Positions 19,122 to 26,797 of a stretch of 64,000 nt of DNA are shown here, piece by piece; position 1 is the stretch's first letter, and each line of letters begins with the position of its first letter. Where the stretch lies: contig OZ223207.1 in NCBI GenBank assembly GCA_965140395.1, positions 1,302,001-1,366,000 on the forward strand, given 5' to 3'. The stretch is from Parvibaculum sp002684405 (GTDB lineage: Bacteria; Pseudomonadota; Alphaproteobacteria; Parvibaculales; Parvibaculaceae). The translations under genes were made by a program, and so were the position numbers. The notes below the pieces were generated by a model. It was not told the DNA's origin, did no database searches, and worked only from the letters and a program-made list of their open reading frames with translations.

Positions 19122-20393
19122 TCAGATGCAGACGGCCGCCAGCGGCGGGAAACCGTTGAAGGACACCGCCGAGTAAGTGGTGGTGTAGGCGCCGGTCGAG
19201 AGGATCCAGACCTTGTCGCCCGCGGCCAGCGTGGCGGGCAAGCGGTAGTCTGTCTTCTCATAGAGGATGTCGGCGCTGTCACAGGTCGGACCGGCAAGCA
19301 CGACGGGCACGGTTTCGTCGCCCTCACGCGGGGTCAGCAGGCGGTATTTGATCGCCTCGTCCATGGTTTCGGCAAGGCCGTGGAACTTGCCGGCATCGAG
19401 ATAGACCCATCGTCGGTCGTCGTCACCGCCCTTGGAGGAGACGAGCACCACTTCGGACTGGATGACGCCGGCATCGCCGACCACGCCACGGCCGGGCTCC
19501 AGGATCACATCCGGCTGATTGTCGCCGAAGTGACGGAGAAGCGCCTCCCGGATCGCCGCGCCATAGGCGGGGATCGACGGCACATCGGCGCGATAGCGAG
19601 AAGGGAACCCGCCGCCCATATTGACAAGGCGCAGGGTCACGCCCCGCTCCGTCAGGCGGCGGAACAGCGACACGGAAAGCTCCAGCGCGCGGTCATACTG
19701 CGTCAGGTCGGTCTGCTGGGAGCCGACGTGAAAGGAAACGCCGTAAGCGTCGAGGCCCATCTCCTTCGCACGGACGAGCAGATCCACGGCCATGTCCGGC
19801 TCGCAGCCGAATTTGCGCGAGAGCGGCCATTCCGCGCCTTCGCACTCCATCAGTACACGGCAATAAACCTTCGAGCCCGGCGCCGAGCGCGCGATCTTTT
19901 CCAGCTCCTCGATGCTGTCATAGGCGAACATGCGCACACCCAGCTCGTAGGCGGCGGCGATGTCGCGCTCCTTCTTGATCGTGTTGCCGAAGGAAATGCG
20001 GTCCGGGGAGATGCGATGCGCCAGGCAAAGCTCGATCTCGCCCATGCTGGCGGTGTCGAAGCAGGCGCCGCGCTTGGCCAGCCGGTCGACGATTTCGTCG
20101 GCGGGGTTCGCCTTGACCGCATAGAAGATGCGCGCTTCCGGCACGGCATCGGCCAGCTCGCCGAAATTATGTTCGACGATATCGACATCCACCACCAGGC
20201 AGGGCGACGGCAGATCGGCGGTCGCCAGATAGCGCGCGATCTTGGGCGGCATGCCGCCCCGCTCCTGCGGCAGCTCGGGGGCGCTGGGCACCAGATAGAG
20301 CTGGGGCTTGCGCCGGATGCGGCGCTTCGGGGTCTGGTTGTTGCGGGAAGAGATGCGGGAACGGGCACTCCGGCCCGGCTCGGAAGCGAACAT
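19122..20393 (-). CDS. type III PLP-dependent ornithine decarboxylase
   Basis: Converts ornithine to putrescine, the first step of polyamine synthesis. Some relatives also accept lysine. The alanine-racemase-fold N-domain has the PLP lysine K94 (YAVKANP), and later motifs are GFGCEPDMA-like and HVGSQ. The C-domain has catalytic C371 (GPTCDSADILYE). It is 423 aa from the ATG at 20393, with AAGGG 8 nt before it. About 48 basic residues precede the usual start of this family (MPPKIARYLATADLPSPC). The leader carries a conserved-looking RNA structure at 20403-20565. Confidence 0.9.
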   Translation of the reverse strand: MFASEPGRSARSRISSRNNQTPKRRIRRKPQLYLVPSAPELPQERGGMPPKIARYLATADLPSPCLVVDVDIVEHNFGELADAVPEARIFYAVKANPADEIVDRLAKRGACFDTASMGEIELCLAHRISPDRISFGNTIKKERDIAAAYELGVRMFAYDSIEELEKIARSAPGSKVYCRVLMECEGAEWPLSRKFGCEPDMAVDLLVRAKEMGLDAYGVSFHVGSQQTDLTQYDRALELSVSLFRRLTERGVTLRLVNMGGGFPSRYRADVPSIPAYGAAIREALLRHFGDNQPDVILEPGRGVVGDAGVIQSEVVLVSSKGGDDDRRWVYLDAGKFHGLAETMDEAIKYRLLTPREGDETVPVVLAGPTCDSADILYEKTDYRLPATLAAGDKVWILSTGAYTTTYSAVSFNGFPPLAAVCI

Positions 20394-20402
20394 CGTAAAC
20401 AC

Positions 20403-20565
20403 CCTTTTTCAGACCCGGTCGTTTGTCCGTTGCGACCGGCGTGATCCAAAAAAGACGTTTAACGTCGTTGCATAAACCAACTAGGGGCCAGCGGCACGTG
20501 CGTGTGCGTCTTGTGAGGCGCGGAAATAAGGCTTCCGGGGCGGCGACGCAACCGATTTTTGAGAC
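20403..20565 (-). promoter_or_regulatory. structured mRNA leader of ornithine decarboxylase (speF-motif-like)
   Basis: Minus strand. Elements in order are: a long interrupted hairpin with outer pairs TGCGTC/GACGCA (20545-20550 and 20505-20510) and inner CGGAA/TTCCG (20533-20537 and 20521-20525), then a small hairpin GACGT-TAA-ACGTC (20454-20466) followed by six Ts (20448-20453). An alternative pairing GTTTA/TAAAC (20473-20477 with 20457-20461) excludes that small hairpin. Last comes a 7-bp stem CCGGTCG/CGACCGG (20415-20439) just before the ribosome binding site. Alphaproteobacterial ornithine decarboxylase genes are known to carry the 'speF' RNA motif. Assignment to that family is from memory and position. 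Confidence 0.6.
20459..20497 (-). CDS. possible leader peptide upstream of ornithine decarboxylase
   Basis: An open frame ends ...VPLAPSWFMQRR-stop. The stop codon TAA forms the loop of the small hairpin before the T-tract, a layout typical of translation-controlled attenuators. The GTG at 20497 gives 12 residues, but no ribosome binding site is obvious and the frame is open further upstream. This is a hypothesis only. Confidence 0.25.
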   Translation of the reverse strand: MPLAPSWFMQRR

Positions 20566-20687
20566 TGCCGGAAATTTTTTTCGATGCGCCCGATACCGGT
20601 GTCTTTCGGCAGCCGGGTAGCATCCCGTCGCGGGGCCACCTAAGTGAGTTAGTGTCAGATCCCGAAGTAGCCCAAGGAGGTGCCGAA

Positions 20688-21518
20688 ATGAAAATCGTGG
20701 AAGCCAACAGCGCGAAAATCCCGGCCATCGGGCTCGGCACTTACCGGCTCAAGGGCGAGGACGCCACCCGGGCCGTGACGCACGCACTCGAGATCGGCTA
20801 CCGGCATATCGATACCGCACAGATGTATGGCAATGAGGAAGCGGTCGGCAAAGGCATCGCCGCCGCGCCCGTCGCCCGGGAAGAGGTTTTCCTGACCACC
20901 AAGATCTGGCCGGACAATTTCGGCCATGGCGATCTGATCGCCGCGGCGAAGGAAAGCATCGCCCGGCTGAAAACCGATTATGTCGACCTCTTGCTACTGC
21001 ACTGGCCGAGCAAGACCATCCCTCTCAAGGAAACCATGCTGGCGCTCAACGAAGTGCAGGCCGCCGGGCTAGCCAAGCATATCGGCATCAGCAATTTCAC
21101 GACGTCGCTGATCGAGGAAGCGGCCTCGCTGACCTCTGTGCCGCTCGCCGTTGACCAGGTGGAGTACCACCCCTATCTGTCGCAGGACAAAGTGCTGAGC
21201 GCGCTGCGCGCGCATGGCATGGCGCTGACGGCCTATGCGCCGCTGGCCCATGCCAAAGTCTCCGACGACAAGGTCATTCAGAACATCGCCAAGGCCCATG
21301 GCAAGACGCCCGGCCAGATCGCGCTGCGCTGGCTCGTCCAGCAGGACGGCGTGATCGCCATCCCCAAAAGCGGCAATCCGGAGCGCCAGAAGCAGAATAT
21401 CGAGATCTTCGACTTCGAACTTTCGGATGACGAGATGGCCCGCCTCTTCGCCCTGCAAACGCCCAAGGGCCGGATCATCGACCCCGCCGGCATCGCACCG
21501 GAATGGGATGCGGCCTGA
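20688..21518 (+). CDS. aldo/keto reductase
   Basis: 276-aa NADPH-dependent (alpha/beta)8 barrel oxidoreductase, closest in pattern to the DkgA/DkgB (2,5-diketo-gluconate or methylglyoxal reductase) group. The catalytic tetrad is D42 and Y47 (HIDTAQMYGNE), K72 (TTKIW) and H105 (LLLLHWP). The NADPH-binding segment IPKSGNPERQKQNIE is present near residue 230. AAGGAGG 7 nt upstream fixes the ATG at 20688. It is divergent from ornithine decarboxylase and convergent with tig. The substrate is not determinable. Confidence 0.92.
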   Translation: MKIVEANSAKIPAIGLGTYRLKGEDATRAVTHALEIGYRHIDTAQMYGNEEAVGKGIAAAPVAREEVFLTTKIWPDNFGHGDLIAAAKESIARLKTDYVDLLLLHWPSKTIPLKETMLALNEVQAAGLAKHIGISNFTTSLIEEAASLTSVPLAVDQVEYHPYLSQDKVLSALRAHGMALTAYAPLAHAKVSDDKVIQNIAKAHGKTPGQIALRWLVQQDGVIAIPKSGNPERQKQNIEIFDFELSDDEMARLFALQTPKGRIIDPAGIAPEWDAA

Positions 21519-21543
21519 CCCCAACTTACAGACCAAACGAAAA

Positions 21544-21567
21544 AGCCCGGAGCTGATGCTCCGGGCT
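21544..21567. terminator. bidirectional terminator between aldo/keto reductase and tig
   Basis: AGCCCGGAGC-TGAT-GCTCCGGGCT is a perfect 10-bp stem with A-rich sequence on the left and Ts on the right, between two convergent genes. Confidence 0.85.
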
Positions 21568-21592
21568 TTCGTCGTTCCGAGAACCGAAATCC

Positions 21593-22969
21593 TCAGTGAT
21601 CGTGGTCATGATCGTGGTTGTGGCCGGGGACGTCCGCGTCGGGATCCTCGAACAGCTCGTCCTTGGACACCGGCTTTTCGGTGACCGTCGCCAGTTCGGA
21701 GATGTAGTCGACGACCTTGTCTTCGAAGATCGGCGCGCGAAGCTCCTGAACGGCCTGCGGGTTCTGCTGATAGAACTCATAGAGCTGACGCTCCTGACCC
21801 GGGAACTGGCGCGCGCGCTCAGACAGCGCCTGGCTCAGTTCCTGCTCGGTCACGGAGATCGAGTTCTTCTCGCCGACTTCAGCCAGCACGAGACCGAGGC
21901 GCACGCGGCGCTCGGCGATCTTGTTGTATTCCTCGCGCACCTTCTCTTCCGGCTCGTCCATATCGGCGACCGTCTTTTTCTGGTGCTCCAGCTCATGCTC
22001 GAGCTGATGCCAGATCGCGTCGAATTCCTGCTTCACCATGGTCGGCGGCAGTTCGAACTCGTGCAGCTCGTCGAGCTTGTCCAGCATGGCGCGCTTCAGG
22101 TGCTGATGCGACATGCGGTCGAAATCCGCCTTGATCTGCTCGGTGAGGATTTCCTTCAGCTTGGCGAGATCGTCGAGGCCAAAACGCTTGGCGAATTCGT
22201 CGTCGATCGTGACTTCGGCGGGCGCTTTCACTTCCTGCACATTCACTTCGAAGACGGCTTCCTTGCCGGCCAGGTGCTCCGCGCCGTAATCCGCCGGGAA
22301 CGTCACCTTCACGTCGACCGCGTCGCCGGCCTTGGCGCCGACGAGCTGTTCTTCAAAGCCGGGAATGAACTGGCCTGCGCCAAGCTCGATCGCAGCGCCT
22401 TCGGCGGAACCGCCTTCAAAGGCTTCGCCGTCGATCTTGCCGATGAAATCGATGATGAGCTGGTCGCCGTTCTCGGCGGCTTCGCCTTCGGCGCGCGCCT
22501 CGAAGTTCTTCTGGTTCTCGGCGAGACGCTTGAGCGAATCCTGCACTTCCTCGTCGGTCACTTCCGCGACCGGCTTCTCGAGGGAGATTTTGGAGAAGTC
22601 CGCAAGCTCGATGGCCGGAACGATTTCGAAGGTCATCTTGTAGGCAAGGTCGGCATTGCCTTCCATCACCTGCTCGACTTCGCCTTCAAGGTCGATATTG
22701 GGCTGATAGGCCGGGCGCAGCTCCTGCTCCTCAAGAGCCTTCTGCGAGCTTTCGCCCACCGTCTCCTGGATCACTTCGCTCATGACCTGCTTGCCGTAGG
22801 TCTTGCGCAAATGGCTCATCGGCACCTTGCCGGGGCGGAAGCCCTTCAGGCGAACCTGGTTCTTGAGCTCTTCGAGCTTCGTGCCCAGTTTTTCTTCCAG
22901 CTCGCCAGCCGGAACCTCGATCTTCAGTTCGCGCTTCAAACCGTCGGCGTTCGTTACAGTGACCTGCAT
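21593..22969 (-). CDS. tig: trigger factor
   Basis: Ribosome-associated chaperone and peptidyl-prolyl isomerase of about 458 aa. The N-terminal ribosome-binding signature is GFRPGKVPMSHLRKTYG (about residues 43-59). The FKBP-like PPIase domain lies near 160-250 (DFIGKIDGEAFEGG), followed by the helical C-terminal chaperone domain. It ends in a histidine-rich tail, DVPGHNHDHDHDH, which could bind metal. Two ATGs are adjacent; 22969 gives the usual MQVTVTN start. tRNA-Leu lies immediately upstream. Confidence 0.96.
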   Translation of the reverse strand: MQVTVTNADGLKRELKIEVPAGELEEKLGTKLEELKNQVRLKGFRPGKVPMSHLRKTYGKQVMSEVIQETVGESSQKALEEQELRPAYQPNIDLEGEVEQVMEGNADLAYKMTFEIVPAIELADFSKISLEKPVAEVTDEEVQDSLKRLAENQKNFEARAEGEAAENGDQLIIDFIGKIDGEAFEGGSAEGAAIELGAGQFIPGFEEQLVGAKAGDAVDVKVTFPADYGAEHLAGKEAVFEVNVQEVKAPAEVTIDDEFAKRFGLDDLAKLKEILTEQIKADFDRMSHQHLKRAMLDKLDELHEFELPPTMVKQEFDAIWHQLEHELEHQKKTVADMDEPEEKVREEYNKIAERRVRLGLVLAEVGEKNSISVTEQELSQALSERARQFPGQERQLYEFYQQNPQAVQELRAPIFEDKVVDYISELATVTEKPVSKDELFEDPDADVPGHNHDHDHDH

Positions 22970-23008
22970 CATCCAATCCGTTTCGTCTCAAAGAGGGGAG
23001 CCTGCCAG

Positions 23009-23093
<85 letters not shown>

Positions 23094-23229
23094 AAGGCCC
23101 GTCGGCGGCAGTCCCATACCGGACGACCGCTCCCGAAAATTGGCGCCCTCTATATCAAGGGGACAGAGGGATTGCCAGCAAAAGCCGCCGTTTGCCCGGT
23201 AAAGGCTCCGAGACGCCGTTTTTGGGCGG

Positions 23230-24765
23230 TCAGGACAGGGTTTCCAGCAGCTCCCGGCGCACCGCGGGGAGCATTTCGGGCAGGTCTTCGGCGATGAGAC
23301 CGGGGCCGAAATGATGGCCTGCCTCGCCATGGAGCCAGACCCCCGCGGCGGCGGCCTCGAAAGGCGGCATGCCCTGAGCCATGAGGCCGAGAATAATGCC
23401 GCCCAGTACATCGCCCGACCCCGCCGTGGCCAGCTCCGGCCCGGCATTGGAATTGACGGCCAGCTTGCCATCCGGCGAGGCGATGACGGTATCGGGGCCT
23501 TTCAGCACAATGACGGCGCCCGCCTGCTCGGCGGCAAGCCGGGCCCGGGCGAGCTTTCCCTTCTCCCCGGCATTCGCGATGGAGAGGTCGGGGAAGATCC
23601 GTGCAAATTCGCCCTCATGCGGCGTCAGCACCGTCGGACCGGCGAAATAGCCGCGAATGGCGACGAAGAGGTCGCGCGGGATTTCGGCGAAGGATGTCAG
23701 CGCATCGGCGTCCAGCACCATGGCGGCGCCTGAAAGAAGCGCGGCGAGGACGCATTCGCGCGTCGAACTGCCGACGCCCGCTCCCGGCCCGATAAGGCAG
23801 GCATTCTTGCGCTTGTCTTCCAGAATGGAGGTCAGCCCGTCCGCGCCCTTGAAGGGGGCAAGCATGATGGCGGTGAGATGGGCCGCATTGATCGCCAGCG
23901 CATCGGGCGGCGTGGCGACAGTGACGAGCCCCGACCCCGCCCTGAGCGCGCCCCGCGCGGCAAGGCGCGCCGCGCCGGTATGAGCGGCATCGCCCGAGAC
24001 CACCACCGCATGGCCGTGATCGTATTTGTGAAGCTCCATCGAGGGCTTCGGATAAGCGGGCCACCAGAGGCCGGGCGTGTTGTCGAAGCGGCGCGGCGCG
24101 ATCTCCTCCAGCACCTTGTCCTCTATGCCGATGTCGGCGACATGCACCTCGCCGCATAGCGCGCGGCCCGGCAGCACCCGGTGCCCCGGCTTTGCCCGGA
24201 AAAAGGTAACGGTGTGCGCCGCCCTGAACGCGGCCCCGCGCACAAGGCCGGTATCGCCGTCCAGGCCGCTCGGCACATCGACGGCAAGGACCGGAATACC
24301 TTCCTGCGTGACATGGCGGATGATCTCGGCGGGCGTACCCTCCACATCGCGGGAAAGCCCGGCGCCGAAGATCGCGTCGATGACGAGCGATGCGCCTTTC
24401 GCGGCATCCGCGGTGAGGGGATAGACGGGTCCCGCCCAGCGATGGGCCGCCTCGGCAGCATCGCCCTTGAGGCTTTCGCGCGCGCCCATGAGGAAGACCG
24501 AGACCTGCCAGCCCCAGTCGCGCAGCAGACGGGCGGCGATAAAGCCGTCGCCGCCATTGTTGCCCGGCCCGCAAAGGACGGACACCGGCGCCTTTTCGAA
24601 ATGCGCCACCGCCGCTTCCGCGACGCCGCGACCGGCATTCTCCATAAGAACGATGCCGGGCTTGCCGCCCTCGATGGTGAGGCGGTCGGCGCGGCCCATC
24701 TCCTCCACCGTGAGGAGCGCGGCGGGCGTTTTTGCCGGGGCGTGGGGAATCAATGAAGTGGCCAT
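23230..24765 (-). CDS. nnr: bifunctional NAD(P)HX epimerase / ADP-dependent dehydratase
   Basis: 511-aa metabolite-repair enzyme that restores hydrated NAD(P)H. The N-terminal YjeF_N epimerase domain (to about residue 215) has the nucleotide motif CGPGNNGGDG at 65-74. The C-terminal ribokinase-like dehydratase domain has GPGAGVG, LTPHEGEFARIF and the catalytic-loop ATAGSGDVLGGI. Both domains appear complete. It is upstream of tRNA-Leu and downstream of a histidine phosphatase on the same strand. Confidence 0.94.
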   Translation of the reverse strand: MATSLIPHAPAKTPAALLTVEEMGRADRLTIEGGKPGIVLMENAGRGVAEAAVAHFEKAPVSVLCGPGNNGGDGFIAARLLRDWGWQVSVFLMGARESLKGDAAEAAHRWAGPVYPLTADAAKGASLVIDAIFGAGLSRDVEGTPAEIIRHVTQEGIPVLAVDVPSGLDGDTGLVRGAAFRAAHTVTFFRAKPGHRVLPGRALCGEVHVADIGIEDKVLEEIAPRRFDNTPGLWWPAYPKPSMELHKYDHGHAVVVSGDAAHTGAARLAARGALRAGSGLVTVATPPDALAINAAHLTAIMLAPFKGADGLTSILEDKRKNACLIGPGAGVGSSTRECVLAALLSGAAMVLDADALTSFAEIPRDLFVAIRGYFAGPTVLTPHEGEFARIFPDLSIANAGEKGKLARARLAAEQAGAVIVLKGPDTVIASPDGKLAVNSNAGPELATAGSGDVLGGIILGLMAQGMPPFEAAAAGVWLHGEAGHHFGPGLIAEDLPEMLPAVRRELLETLS

Positions 24766-24825
24766 GCGCCTATCATAGCCGGGCGATTGTGGCGGCCAAT
24801 TGGCAAGGAAGCTTCAATTTGCCCC

Positions 24826-25416
24826 TCAGTTCACCTTGGTGAAGGCTTCGCGGCCCTTCTCGATCAGCCGCAGCTTGCCGCCGCCCGTCTCGAAGACGGT
24901 GACGGAGCAATTGTCCGGCTTGAAGGTCACAAGGCGGTCGTCTTCCATGGCGATGCCCGCCGCGACATTGATGGCGATGAAATGGGAAAAGATCACCGTA
25001 TCGCCGGGCAGTTCCAGCAGCGCATTGGCGACGCCCTGCCGCCAGGCCAGCAAATCCACATTCTTGGACAGATGCCCGCCATGCCCCTCGCCCGCCACGG
25101 CCTCGGCCCAGGTGCCGGCCATGATCTTGCGCAGCCATTCGCCGCGGGATTCGAGGTCGTCGATCGGCGACGGGATTTCGGCGACGCGTGGCTCGACCGC
25201 CGGGTCATGGTTCCAGCGCGCCGCAAGCGGCATGGAAGTCTCGCGGCAGCGCTTCAGCGGCGAGGTGAGAATGGGAAGCCTGCCCCCTGCCCGCGCTTCG
25301 ATTTCATCGGCCACGGCTTCGGCCTGGCTGCGGCCCAGCTCGCTCAGGCCCGGATCGGCGTCGGCGTTCCATCCGGCGGCGGCTTCGCCATGACGGATCA
25401 TATAGATGGTGGGCAT
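24826..25416 (-). CDS. histidine phosphatase family protein
   Basis: 196-aa member of the phosphoglycerate-mutase-like superfamily. The phospho-acceptor motif is MIRHGEAAAG (R8, H9, G10), with TSPLKRCRET (about residues 51-60) and the second catalytic His in IFSHFIAINV. The substrate cannot be assigned. It lies upstream of nnr with a 60-bp gap and may be cotranscribed. Confidence 0.88.
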   Translation of the reverse strand: MPTIYMIRHGEAAAGWNADADPGLSELGRSQAEAVADEIEARAGGRLPILTSPLKRCRETSMPLAARWNHDPAVEPRVAEIPSPIDDLESRGEWLRKIMAGTWAEAVAGEGHGGHLSKNVDLLAWRQGVANALLELPGDTVIFSHFIAINVAAGIAMEDDRLVTFKPDNCSVTVFETGGGKLRLIEKGREAFTKVN

Positions 25417-25532
25417 GTCTTCTCCCCGTATTCGGCGCGTTACGTTCTGTGAACCATGATGCGGCCCTTATATCGACATGACCGGGAGAGGGCACTACGC
25501 TTTCCACATTACAGGCCGTTAAGGAGGACGAG

Positions 25533-25904
25533 ATGACCGATTCGCCCGATCCCGTGCAGAGTGCCGTCACATCGACCGGCGACAATATGGACGGGCCCAA
25601 GCTCGTCTACATTCTGTATTTCATCGGCTTCGTGGTGGGTATCACCGCGCTTGCCGGCCTTATCGTCGCCTATCTGAAGCGCGGCGAGGCGGGGCCGAAC
25701 GCCACGACGCATTTCACGTTCCAGATCCGGACCTTCTGGATTGGACTGCTGTTCAGCTTCATCGGCGCCATCACATCGATGATCGTTATCGGCGTGATCA
25801 TCCTCTTCGCGACGGTTGTCTGGGCGCTGATCCGGCTCATCAAGGGCTTCATGCTCGCGAGCGACGACAAGCCGATCCCCGATCCGGAAACATGGCTCTG
25901 GTAA
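25533..25904 (+). CDS. DUF4870-type membrane protein
   Basis: 123-aa small integral membrane protein. Three hydrophobic segments are visible: LVYILYFIGFVVGITALAGLIVAYL, a second around FWIGLLFSFIGAITSMIVIGVI, and a third at LFATVVWALIRLIKGFML. The motif NATTHFTFQIRTFWI between helices one and two is typical of this family (acyltransferase-unrelated, function unknown). GGAGGA precedes the ATG. It is transcribed alone, divergent from the phosphatase gene, and followed by a palindromic repeat. Confidence 0.85.
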   Translation: MTDSPDPVQSAVTSTGDNMDGPKLVYILYFIGFVVGITALAGLIVAYLKRGEAGPNATTHFTFQIRTFWIGLLFSFIGAITSMIVIGVIILFATVVWALIRLIKGFMLASDDKPIPDPETWLW

Positions 25905-25930
25905 GAGCGAGGCTTCAGCCGCCCCGATCC

Positions 25931-26015
25931 CGTCATTGCGAGCACAAGCGAAGCAATCCAGAAGCGGTAAGTCTCGCGCTGGATTGCTTCGTCGCTACCG
26001 CTCCTCGCAATGACG
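25931..26015. repeat. interspersed palindromic repeat element
   Basis: 85-bp imperfect palindrome with termini CGTCATTGCGAG and CTCGCAATGACG and inner arms GAAGCAATCCAG and CTGGATTGCTTC around a short centre. This sequence type is a known small intergenic repeat in alphaproteobacterial genomes. It lies between a plus-strand and a minus-strand gene that converge here and may also act as a terminator. No second copy occurs in this window. Confidence 0.85.
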
Positions 26016-26021
26016 CAGCTT

Positions 26022-26678
26022 TTACCGGCACCCCTCCAGCCAGACATCGCCATGATCCATTGGGGCACATTGCGCGGCGACAAGGCGTTTAATCCTCTCG
26101 ACCCTGTCATCAAGCGCCGTGTTCTCACCTCTCAAATCGTAATTTGCCGGAGCAATAAGGACAGCGACCAGCCGCAGAAACTCATCTTCGGTAAGTGCGG
26201 CGGGAGGGCGCTTGAAGATCGCCTCGCTCGCCCGATAGAAGCCGGTCATCCAGCCATTGGGTCCGCGCCCCATTTCCAGCGTATCAAGCCAGAGCGCCAT
26301 GATCTGCGCCTTATCGAGCCGCCTTTCCAATCCGAGGGCATAGCCGGTCTGGCGTATCTTGCCGATTCCCGGACGAAACCGGTCAAAGGCCAATCGTTTT
26401 GACAGAGATTGGGTAACGGTGGTCGCCCCGGCCCCCGCGGTCGTGAAGTCTACGCCGGCATGTTCTGCGAAAGCAGGGTCTTGAACCTTGAGCAAGATGT
26501 CCAATCGTCCGGGGCCAAGATCACTTCCTCCCAGCCCCGCTGCGATAAGCCTGTCGGCACGTTGCCGCAGTCCATCGGCGTCATGTAGCGCATCAAAGTA
26601 TCCTTTCGCTCCATACGCTACGGCCAGAAGGAGCAATAACGCCCCGCCATACGCCAGATACTTCAATATACGAGACAT
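26022..26678 (-). CDS. GT51-like (peptidoglycan transglycosylase) protein, catalytic Glu replaced
   Basis: 218-aa single-pass protein with membrane helix YLAYGGALLLLLAVAYG (residues 7-23). The rest follows the GT51 motif order. Motif 1 is VQDPAFAEHAGVDF (65-78), where the usual catalytic Glu of EDxxFxxHxG is Gln66. Motif 2 is GATTVTQSLSKRL, motif 3 is the GKIRQ...LERRLDK region, motif 4 is IMALWLDTLEMG, and motif 5 is GPNGWMTGFYRASEAIF. This is the MtgA architecture, slightly short. GGAG places the ATG at 26678; a GTG at 26684 is possible. Catalytic activity is doubtful. A substrate-binding or scaffold role is possible. Confidence 0.72.
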   Translation of the reverse strand: MSRILKYLAYGGALLLLLAVAYGAKGYFDALHDADGLRQRADRLIAAGLGGSDLGPGRLDILLKVQDPAFAEHAGVDFTTAGAGATTVTQSLSKRLAFDRFRPGIGKIRQTGYALGLERRLDKAQIMALWLDTLEMGRGPNGWMTGFYRASEAIFKRPPAALTEDEFLRLVAVLIAPANYDLRGENTALDDRVERIKRLVAAQCAPMDHGDVWLEGCR

Positions 26679-26746
26679 TCGCACTCCTACGCCCCCCGTC
26701 GATCCGAGACGGTTTGCCGTTTACAGCATACCGGACCGGATAAACG

Positions 26747-26768
26747 AAGGGGCCCCGAAAGGCCCCTT
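26747..26768 (-). terminator. terminator after the thiolase-like gene
   Basis: AAGGGGCC-loop of 6-GGCCCCTT stem, 30 bp after the stop codon of the minus-strand thiolase-like gene. The A/T-rich flank on both sides would allow it to work in either direction. Confidence 0.6.
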
Positions 26769-26797
26769 TTTCTTATCCCGGTTTCTTATTCCGGTTC

